8,947 nt of DNA from an uncultured Oscillibacter sp. (lineage in GTDB: Bacteria > Bacillota > Clostridia > Oscillospirales > Oscillospiraceae). A model generated the notes under the pieces. That model searched no databases. It was not told where the DNA came from and worked only from the letters and a program-made list of their open reading frames with translations. The stretch spans positions 1 through 8,947 of the forward strand of contig CAJOFP010000023.1 in the NCBI GenBank assembly GCA_905233795.1. Reading direction: 5' to 3'. This document shows, piece after piece, positions 1 to 5,219 of the stretch. Made by a program: the position numbers and the translations under genes. Position 1 is the first letter of the stretch; each line of letters starts with the position of its first letter.

Positions 1-432
1 GGCCATCATCCTGCAGGTGATCAGGGACTTATCGGCAATGGCGTCGCGCAAATCGTCGGGGATCGCGTCGGGCTTGAAACTTTTGTCCGGGTTCTGGAAA
101 CTGTATTTGTCCGGGAACAGTCCGAAATCGGGTTCATACCAGAAAACAGTCGCGCAGCCGGCATAATCTCCCGCGCCGGGCATATCGTCGGATTGGTCGG
201 CGATACGGAATTTTTTTCCGTTCGTGACGATTTCGCCGTTAATTTCCGCGATTCTGGCGCTTGCGTAAGCGCCGCGCAGATTGGCGATGTCCGTGGATTG
301 GCGGGCTTTCTCCAGCTGATCGGTAAGGGTCGGCAGGGACAGTCCAACCATTACGCCGATGATCATGACGACGATCAACAATTCGGCGAGGGTAAAGCCG
401 GACACGCGGGAGCGTTTGACAGATGGTCTCAT
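1..432 (-). CDS. Type IV prepilin (pilin-like, GspG/PilA type), C-terminus cut by window edge
   Basis: A class III (type IV pilin) signal is seen at the N-terminus: a 12-residue basic leader (MRPSVKRSRVSG), then the processing site G^FTLAE with the conserved Glu at mature position 5, followed by a hydrophobic stretch (LLIVVMIIGVMVGLSLP) that would form the pilin N-terminal helix. 144 codons lie in the window and the frame is still open at base 1. After the helix comes QLEKARQSTDIANLRGAYAS, nearly the same as in the prepilin starting at 1426, so the two are paralogues. By family knowledge the product is an inner-membrane precursor, cleaved and N-methylated by a prepilin peptidase (not in the window) and assembled into the fibre. 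No strong ribosome binding site precedes the ATG (only GAAAGTG-like bases), and no in-frame start lies just upstream. Whether it is a major or minor pilin cannot be told from this sequence. Confidence 0.9.
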   Translation of the reverse strand, partial: MRPSVKRSRVSGFTLAELLIVVMIIGVMVGLSLPTLTDQLEKARQSTDIANLRGAYASARIAEINGEIVTNGKKFRIADQSDDMPGAGDYAGCATVFWYEPDFGLFPDKYSFQNPDKSFKPDAIPDDLRDAIADKSLITCRMMA

Positions 433-764
433 AGCGTCACACTTTCAATTTTTTACGGCGTCACTTCCAATAACGAAAGTTAAAAAGGGGATTTTGCGAT
501 TTTTGCGCGTAATTTCGGGCTTATTTTCACGCGATTACGGGCTTATTTTCGCGTGATTTTTACGCGTTTTTTCACACGATTTTTACGCGTTTGCGATTTT
601 TTCACGCGCTATCGGGCTTGTGTGATTTTTACGCGTGAATATATGCGCGATTTGCGCGATTTACGCCTTTTTGTGATTTTTTACGCGCTGTTTATGGGAT
701 TATGCGATTTTTTATGATCAGATTTCGGCGCGTTTCGGGCTTATTTACGCGCCGGTTATGGGTT
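433..764. repeat. Intergenic region with a degenerate short-repeat array
   Basis: This 332-bp spacer between two prepilin genes has no convincing gene. It is full of imperfect short repeats. One family is cgggcttattttcacgcg-like, at about 516-533, 538-555 and 736-753, with a shorter match at 613. The other is gtgatttttacgcg-like, at about 553-566, 575-589, 593-608, 622-635 and 673-687. All copies face the same way. On the pilin coding strand they read CGCGTAAAAATCAC and CGCGTGAAAATAAGCCCG. The G+C part is nearly all GCG/CGC, spaced by T-runs (A-runs on the coding strand). Spacing is irregular, so it is not CRISPR. It would be the 3' untranslated region of the second prepilin and the leader of the third. 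Confidence 0.6.
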
Positions 765-1080
765 TTAAGGGGTTGACGTTGTTGACTTTATAGAAAATTT
801 AGCTACCTTATCGCCATCTTCATTTGAGATATTTTCAAAGCGGATCGCACCGCGTTTCAAAGACCACGCGCCTTGATCAGGTGTAAATTCCACAACGATT
901 TTCATATTTGGCCATGCGGAATCGGTATTGCCCGGAAGCTGATCGGACTGACCGGCAATATAATCCCCGTTCTTTGGCTGGTATCCATATTGGATAATGC
1001 CGTTATTACCGCCGGGCAACCATTCTCGGTAGAAGTCATGACAAGGGCTGAAGAATCGTCCGCCTGATTGCAAGTTGTCG
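765..1080 (-). pseudogene. Out-of-frame C-terminal part of the prepilin that starts at 1426
   Basis: This frame has no start of its own and no ribosome binding site. It reads through a Gly/Asn-rich segment (GGNNGIIQYGYQPKNGDYIAG) into MKIVVEFTPDQGAWSLKRGA and ends with a TAA at 765-767. The beta-strand-like pattern IVVEF...GAWSLKRGAIRFE resembles the end of the neighbouring prepilin (VIHVSFNGDTARLEWTLRSG), so it is most simply the lost C-terminal beta-sheet of the same gene. The upper boundary given is approximate: the frame is open up to about 1166, and the exact shift point cannot be fixed by eye. Confidence 0.65.
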
Positions 1081-1426
1081 GGTTTTCTTGTGACCACGGA
1101 TAAAGCGCGCCGCTGTCGGAATCGTATAGAAAGACATAGGCGATAGCGGAATATTGATTCTTCCATCCCGTATCAGTAGTAGAAGGATCACCGATTTTAA
1201 CGGGTTCAACGGAATAACCGTTCTCGTCATAACCGGCGACTTCGCCGCTTAATTCCGCGACTTTGGCGGCGGCATACGCCCCGCGCAGGTTGGACAAATC
1301 CGTGGATTGGCGTGATTTTTCCAGCTGACTGTTAAAAACGGGAATGGATATGGCGACGAGTACGCCGATAATCGCCACGACGATTAACAATTCGGCAAGG
1401 GTGAAACCCTTGTTCTTTCGTCTCAT
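902..1426 (-). CDS. Type IV prepilin, frame broken before the C-terminus
   Basis: Short basic leader MRRKNKG, processing site G^FTLAE with Glu at mature position 5, then LLIVVAIIGVLVAISIPVF as the hydrophobic helix, and QLEKSRQSTDLSNLRGAYAA leading into the globular part. AAGGAG at 1439-1444 lies 12 nt upstream of the ATG; that spacing is long, but no better start is visible. The frame ends at 902 after 174 codons. The last 30 or so codons (rich in Ile/Pro, ending IPHGQI) do not look like a pilin tail, whereas another frame on the same strand gives a plausible pilin C-terminus down to 765. A -1 shift (one base missing, or two extra) somewhere between about 1166 and 902, most likely around 950-1080, would give a 220-residue protein. 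The gene is either frameshifted, or the sequence has an indel error here. Confidence 0.8.
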   Translation of the reverse strand: MRRKNKGFTLAELLIVVAIIGVLVAISIPVFNSQLEKSRQSTDLSNLRGAYAAAKVAELSGEVAGYDENGYSVEPVKIGDPSTTDTGWKNQYSAIAYVFLYDSDSGALYPWSQENPTTCNQADDSSALVMTSTENGCPAVITALSNMDTSQRTGIILPVSPISFRAIPIPHGQI

Positions 1427-1446
1427 AGTAATAATGCGCTCCTTTG

Positions 1447-1466
1447 CGCCGCGTAAAAGCGCGGCG
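1447..1466 (-). promoter_or_regulatory. Intercistronic GC-rich hairpin between two prepilin genes
   Basis: CGCCGCG and CGCGGCG form a perfect 7-bp stem with a 6-nt A/T loop. It sits in the 46-nt gap between the stop of one prepilin (1473) and the Shine-Dalgarno of the next (1439-1444). On the pilin strand it is not followed by a T-run, so it does not look like an intrinsic terminator. An RNA-stability or processing hairpin that sets unequal levels of the two pilins is an inference. Confidence 0.45.
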
Positions 1467-1472
1467 GCGGTT

Positions 1473-2042
1473 TTAATTGACGACTTCACCTACTGTAATG
1501 GAACCCGCGCCGAACAGAGCGCTTCCGGATCGGAGCGTCCATTCCAGACGCGCCGTATCGCCGTTGAACGAGACATGAATCACGCCGTTGCGGTAATCGA
1601 CTTCGGGATCGTAACCGTCCTGTGTGTTGGTCTGTTCGCCGACGACGGAAGTGCCTTTGCCGTAAGCGTCTATGCCGCGGGGCGCGCCGCCTCCGCTGAT
1701 CGCGGCGACCAGCGCGCCGCGTTCGGCGTCGAAATAGTAAGACCCGGACAGTTTATCCTCAATCAGGGCGACGGCGACGGCGGCTTTGGCGGAGCGCATA
1801 TTCGCCATGTCGGTCGCTTCGCGGGATTTTTCCAGACGGCTTGTGAAAATCGGCATGGATACGGCGACAAGTACGGCGATAATCGCCACGACGATTAACA
1901 ATTCGGCGAGCGTAAAGCCGTTTTGACGCCGGACGCCGCCGGACGTGAAATTATCTTCGCGCCGGACGCCGTATCCGGGACGATGGGACAACAGACCGTT
2001 TAAAATACGGGTGAAGTCATGAGAATTGCGCTTCAATCGCAT
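1473..2042 (-). CDS. Type IV prepilin with an unusually long leader
   Basis: The processing motif NG^FTLAE and the helix LLIVVAIIAVLVAVSMPIF identify a type IV prepilin; the Glu at mature position 5 is kept. The mature part is more diverged from the other two prepilins (RLEKSREATDMANMRSAKAA) and ends in a beta-rich tail, VIHVSFNGDTARLEWTLRSG. From the ATG at 2042 the leader is 42 residues, against 7 and 12 in the neighbours. No ATG or GTG lies closer to the processing site. The purine-rich AAGAAGGG directly abuts this ATG, but stands 6 nt before an in-frame TTG at 2036, so TTG may be the true start. A further in-frame TTG exists at 2090, without a ribosome binding site. The leader contains an imperfect 11-residue duplication (GVRREDNFTSG followed by GVRRQNGFT). 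It is the first prepilin after pilC and the antitoxin gene. Confidence 0.88.
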   Translation of the reverse strand: MRLKRNSHDFTRILNGLLSHRPGYGVRREDNFTSGGVRRQNGFTLAELLIVVAIIAVLVAVSMPIFTSRLEKSREATDMANMRSAKAAVAVALIEDKLSGSYYFDAERGALVAAISGGGAPRGIDAYGKGTSVVGEQTNTQDGYDPEVDYRNGVIHVSFNGDTARLEWTLRSGSALFGAGSITVGEVVN

Positions 2043-2172
2043 CCCTTCTTTTCTGTATTGAATTTCGCCGCCGCGTTTTCCGCGTTTCAACTTGCGTTCG
2101 CGTTCGCGTCCTGATTTTTCACCGGAGACGCGTAAGGGGATGGATTCAGCGGCGCGATAGAGAGAATTTATA

Positions 2173-2202
2173 TTTCAAGCCGTTTTTTGATACGGCGTGA
2201 AA
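2173..2202 (-). terminator. Hairpin downstream of the antitoxin gene (weak terminator or processing site)
   Basis: TTTCA-x-GCCGT and ACGGC-x-TGAAA pair as two 5-bp blocks with one mismatch and an 8-nt loop. It lies about 30 nt after the stop of the antitoxin gene and 130 nt before the first prepilin start. On the minus strand it is followed only by ATATAAATTC, not a proper T-run, so termination would be weak. It may separate pilBTC plus antitoxin expression from pilin expression. Confidence 0.35.
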
Positions 2203-2229
2203 CCGGGGGAATAGAAGATTTATATATTT

Positions 2230-2493
2230 TTAATCCTCAATCAAGTCATGGACTTGGAAATGTCCGGCTTCCAATTCTTTGAAAGCCTTTTCGATTTCGG
2301 CGAGGTATTGATAATTTTTGATTTGCTTTTCCATATCTTGAATACGGGAGCGCATATCTTGCAGACTGGAAAGCGTAATCAAAGCCACATCCGGCTTGGA
2401 TTCGCGGGAAATAACAATGGTTTCGCCGTTGGAAACGCTGTCCAGATAATCGGAAAGATGTTCCGACACGGTATCGGATCGCACGGAGAGCAT
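2230..2493 (-). CDS. Phd/YefM-type antitoxin-like protein, no toxin partner in the window
   Basis: An 87-residue protein with the fold pattern of type II antitoxins of the Phd/YefM family: an N-terminal half with helix, then YLDSVSNGETIVISRES and DVALITLSSLQDM, where YefM-like proteins carry the 'prevent-host-death' DNA-binding and dimer domain. It is followed by a charged, helical C-terminal half (RSRIQDMEKQIKNYQYLAEI), which in the family binds the toxin. The start is ATG at 2493 with AAAGGGG 8 nt upstream. By family knowledge such proteins bind an operator at their own promoter and neutralise a RelE/Doc-type toxin. No toxin-sized reading frame follows it (2091-2229 is non-coding) or precedes it (pilC is next, 88 bp away). 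It lies in the same direction as the pilus genes, between pilC and the prepilins. It may be an orphan antitoxin, a remnant, or a recruited regulator; the role is unknown. Confidence 0.75.
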   Translation of the reverse strand: MLSVRSDTVSEHLSDYLDSVSNGETIVISRESKPDVALITLSSLQDMRSRIQDMEKQIKNYQYLAEIEKAFKELEAGHFQVHDLIED

Positions 2494-2526
2494 ATGAAAC
2501 GCCCCTTTGATTAAATATTATATATT

Positions 2527-2549
2527 TATATTATTCGCTATATAATATA
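2527..2549. promoter_or_regulatory. A/T inverted repeat upstream of the antitoxin gene
   Basis: TATATTAT and ATAATATA form 8-bp inverted arms around a 7-bp spacer containing TCGC, about 35 bp before the antitoxin ATG. A TATAAT-like -10 box on the minus strand lies at 2517-2522. Phd/YefM proteins usually bind palindromes at their own promoter, so this is a candidate operator. The whole spacer is nearly pure A/T, so chance pairing is quite possible. Confidence 0.25.
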
Positions 2550-2581
2550 TAATTATTATATATAAAAATAAATGAAATAAA

Positions 2582-3802
2582 TCACATAGAGCCGTAAAGA
2601 GAGAACATAGCCATATAGATGGAAATGACGATAAATCCGGCGACAACGGCAATGCCGATTAACAAAGTAGGTTCGAGTTTGGCGAGGGCGGATTGAATCG
2701 CCTGTTCCAATTCGGCGTCGTAATATTGGCCGATAGTGTTTAACGTCTCCGCCATTTCGCCGGTTTCTTCCCCGACGGCGGTCATGTCTATTAAAATATC
2801 GGGCATGACGGCCTGTTCGCGCATGGATACGCCCAGCGATCTTCCCTCTTCCAGCGCGCCGGATAATTTTCCGGTTTCGGACCCCAGAAAATAATTGTCC
2901 ATGACGCGGGATGTAATGGAAACGGCGCGGTTCATGGGCAGACCGGCTTCTAAAAGCGTCGTCATGGTATTGGCGAACTGGCTTGCGGCGTTTAGCTCCT
3001 GAATCTCGCCCAGTACGGGGACTTTTAAAAATAATTTGGAAGTCCTGAGACGGCCGTCCTCCGTGGCGGCGTAAAAGCGATAAATGATGATAAGTACGGC
3101 GACGACGGCGGCCATATAAATCGTATAATGCTGAAAAAAGCCGGATATGGCGATCAGCATTTGAGTCATTAAAGGCAACGTCGCGCCGTAGGAATCGAAT
3201 AGAGAAGTAAACGTCGGGACGACTTTGACCATCAGGACGACGACGACAATGACGGATAAGACCAGAACGAACATAGGATAAGCCATCGCGCCGCGCACGC
3301 GGGAACCCATTTTGCTTTGCTTGTCGAAATGCAGGTGCATGGATTCAAATGATTGATGTAAATTACCGGATTCCTCCCCGGCGCGGATTGTTTCTATAAA
3401 AGTCACGGGCAGGAATTTTTCCCCGTGATCGGCGAACGAGGCGGACAATGACCGTCCGCCCTCGACATCCTCGGCGGTCTTGACCAGCATACGCTTTAAA
3501 GTCCGGTCTGTAGTCTTATCGGCGATTAATTTGACGGCGCGTCCAATCGGGATACCGGCTTTTAAAATAATGGCGAACTGACTGCACATGACTGTAAAGG
3601 CCTTATTATTCAATCTTGGCTTGCCAAATTCCAGATTTAAAATGCCGGGGGATTCGTCTTTTTCCCGCACCTGTTTAATTTTCAGGATGACATCGCAATC
3701 CTGTTTGATACGGCTGGCGGCGTCAAGTTCGTTGAAGCCCTCCATCATGCCGGAGACTTTCGCCCCGTCGCGGGTCAGCGCGACATATTGAAACTGCGCC
3801 AA
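2582..3802 (-). CDS. pilC: Type IV pilus inner-membrane platform protein PilC (GspF family)
   Basis: 406 residues, the usual length for PilC/GspF. The N-terminal part (1-60, FQYVALTRDGAKVSGMMEGF) is typical of the family. Two T2SSF domains follow at about 70-195 and 273-397, each with the repeated family signature (AGEESGNL near 141, VGEETGEM near 343). Membrane segments are visible at about 174-195 (MFVLVLSVIVVVVLMVKVV), 228-243 and 380-400. The start is TTG at 3800-3802, which has a strong GGGAGGAGG 9 nt upstream; no ATG fits. In the pilus machine PilC sits in the cytoplasmic membrane and couples the PilB and PilT motors to pilin assembly and disassembly. It follows pilT after 183 bp of repeat-containing spacer, and its stop is 88 bp before the antitoxin gene. 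Confidence 0.96.
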   Translation of the reverse strand: MAQFQYVALTRDGAKVSGMMEGFNELDAASRIKQDCDVILKIKQVREKDESPGILNLEFGKPRLNNKAFTVMCSQFAIILKAGIPIGRAVKLIADKTTDRTLKRMLVKTAEDVEGGRSLSASFADHGEKFLPVTFIETIRAGEESGNLHQSFESMHLHFDKQSKMGSRVRGAMAYPMFVLVLSVIVVVVLMVKVVPTFTSLFDSYGATLPLMTQMLIAISGFFQHYTIYMAAVVAVLIIIYRFYAATEDGRLRTSKLFLKVPVLGEIQELNAASQFANTMTTLLEAGLPMNRAVSITSRVMDNYFLGSETGKLSGALEEGRSLGVSMREQAVMPDILIDMTAVGEETGEMAETLNTIGQYYDAELEQAIQSALAKLEPTLLIGIAVVAGFIVISIYMAMFSLYGSM

Positions 3803-3839
3803 ACGCGGACGCCTCCTCCCGAAAATAATATTTATACCC

Positions 3840-3955
3840 CCCCTAAATCCTCCCTTTCAGGGGGATTTTCCCCGGTTTCGTTTTCCCCTTTCAGGGGGAT
3901 TTTTCCGGTTTCGTTCCCCCGTCCCTGAAAGGGAAGGGGGACAGGGGGAAGGGTT
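3840..3955. repeat. GC-rich intergenic repeat cluster (tandem plus inverted copy)
   Basis: Two tandem copies of a 34-bp unit start at 3852 and 3886, each beginning ccctttcagggggat and continuing with ccggtttcgtt. An inverted copy of the core (ccctgaaaggg) follows at 3923-3933. The last part folds into a strong hairpin, 3916-3940: CCCCC-g-TCCCT, loop gaa, AGGGA-a-GGGGG. Cores of the type 'ccctttcaggggga / ccctgaaaggg' are known as dispersed intergenic repeats in diverse bacteria, and this looks like that class. It lies between pilT and pilC, just ahead of the pilC ribosome binding site. No T-run follows the hairpin on the minus strand, so it is not an obvious terminator. Confidence 0.7.
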
Positions 3956-3985
3956 TTTATTGTGAGACTGGGTAAATATATTAAT

Positions 3986-5038
3986 TTAATTCGCGTTTTT
4001 GCGGACGTAATCAACGCTGTGGGCGTAGTGAATGGCGTCGTCTTTGGTGATTTGCCGGGCGCGGACAAGACGCACAAGCGATTGATCCATTGTCGTTCCG
4101 CCGATTGCGGCGGAAGTGGCGACGGCGTTGGCGATTTGCGGCGTATTTCCGGCGCGGATTAAATTTCTGATTGCGTCGGTAACGAGCATAAATTCACAGG
4201 CTAACACGCGTCCGCCGCCGATTTTGGGAATTAACTGCTGTGTTAAGACGGCCTGTAACGTCATGGATAATTGCAGTCTGATTTGAGTTTGGGCGGCCTC
4301 CGGGAATACTTGGACGATACGGTCTATAGAGTCTGAAGCCGAGCCGGTGTGTAAAGTTCCGAAAACTAAATGGCCGGTTTCGGCGGCTGTAATCGCCGTT
4401 TCAATCGTGTCTTTGTCACGCATTTCGCCTATTAAAATCACGTTCGGGTCCTCACGCAGAGACGCCCGCAAGCCGGACGCGAAACTTTGGGTGTCTTTGC
4501 CGACTTCGCGCTGGTTAATCACGCATTTGTCGGGCTTATACATGTATTCGACGGGGTCTTCGAGCGTGACGATATGACAGCTCATCGTGTGATTAATCGA
4601 ATCCATGAGGGCGGCGAGCGTGGTGGATTTGCCGGAGCCGGTTTCGCCCGTGACCAGAACAATGCCTTTATGCAGATTAATCAGCGGCGGGACGGCGGGC
4701 GGCAGGCCTAATTTATTGACATCCGGGATATATTCGCTCAACAGACGCAGCGCCACGGACGGGACGCCCTGTTGCTTAAATATATGAATACGGGTTCGAT
4801 TCCCGGCGTAAGTATTGGCGGCGTCGAGTTCGCCGACGCGATTAAATTCCTCATAGGCTTCCCGACTGCCGGATAAATATTGCGCTATTAAAATGCAGTC
4901 ATCTACTGTCAGAATATCGTCAGACATGTTTTTTAATTTGCCGTCGTGTCTGTATTTGGGCGGAAGTCCGCATACAATATGAATATCGGACGCGCCGTCT
5001 TTTTTGGCTTTCGCCACCAGTTCATCAACCGTCATCAT
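3986..5038 (-). CDS. pilT: Type IV pilus retraction ATPase PilT
   Basis: A 350-residue secretion ATPase with all PilT landmarks: an N-terminal PAS-like part (GASDIHIVCGLPPKYRHDGKL), Walker A GETGSGKST at 131-139, Asp box VTLEDPVEY at 157-165, Walker B ILIGEMRD at 201-208, and His box GHLVFGTLHT at 222-231. The PilT-specific C-terminal motif is read as AIRNLIRAGNTPQI at 289-302; the usual form is AIRNLIRE, so the final Glu is Ala here. By family knowledge PilT is a cytoplasmic hexamer that depolymerises the pilus (twitching, DNA uptake). Two consecutive ATG codons (5038 and 5035) could start it. The only purine-rich site, AAGGGGGA, lies about 14-18 nt upstream, which is further than usual. It lies 181 bp downstream of pilB across a nearly pure A/T spacer. 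Confidence 0.95.
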   Translation of the reverse strand: MMTVDELVAKAKKDGASDIHIVCGLPPKYRHDGKLKNMSDDILTVDDCILIAQYLSGSREAYEEFNRVGELDAANTYAGNRTRIHIFKQQGVPSVALRLLSEYIPDVNKLGLPPAVPPLINLHKGIVLVTGETGSGKSTTLAALMDSINHTMSCHIVTLEDPVEYMYKPDKCVINQREVGKDTQSFASGLRASLREDPNVILIGEMRDKDTIETAITAAETGHLVFGTLHTGSASDSIDRIVQVFPEAAQTQIRLQLSMTLQAVLTQQLIPKIGGGRVLACEFMLVTDAIRNLIRAGNTPQIANAVATSAAIGGTTMDQSLVRLVRARQITKDDAIHYAHSVDYVRKNAN

Positions 5039-5219
5039 GATAGTTTAATAAATCCCCCTTAAATTTCCAAATCAATCTTCCAAAATAAATATCGGCTGTT
5101 CTTTCAAAAAATTAACGGACTGAAAATTACAATTTAGTTACAATTTAATATTTTATAAAAATATAGCCAATCAAAAATATAAAAAAATAATTTTATATTA
5201 ATAATAAAATAATATAAAA
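5039..5219. other. A/T-rich pilB-pilT spacer
   Basis: The half next to pilB (about 5130-5219) is almost entirely A and T, with no reading frame or clear hairpin. The half next to pilT holds the weak AAGGGGGA ribosome binding site. A promoter for pilT could lie here, because TATAAT-like strings abound, but the low complexity makes any call unreliable. Confidence 0.4.

Noticed and set aside
500..755. CRISPR-like array.
   Set aside because: The repeats are short, degenerate and unevenly spaced, with no constant repeat-spacer unit and no cas genes.
902..1166. Programmed -1 frameshift making a full-length pilin.
   Set aside because: No slippery heptamer with a following stem or pseudoknot is apparent in the overlap, and pilins are not known to use this.
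1344..1898. A 184-codon open frame on the plus strand across two prepilin genes.
   Set aside because: It is antisense to two clear prepilin coding regions and matches no recognisable family; it arises from GC-biased codon positions.
2091..2229. Possible toxin gene partner for the antitoxin.
   Set aside because: No open frame of useful length on either strand; the region holds a hairpin and low-complexity sequence.
3832..4077. An 81-codon open frame on the minus strand overlapping the pilT end and the GC-rich repeats.
   Set aside because: It is a shadow of pilT followed by a translation of the tandem repeat (repeated NETG/PLKG words), has no ribosome binding site and no family resemblance.
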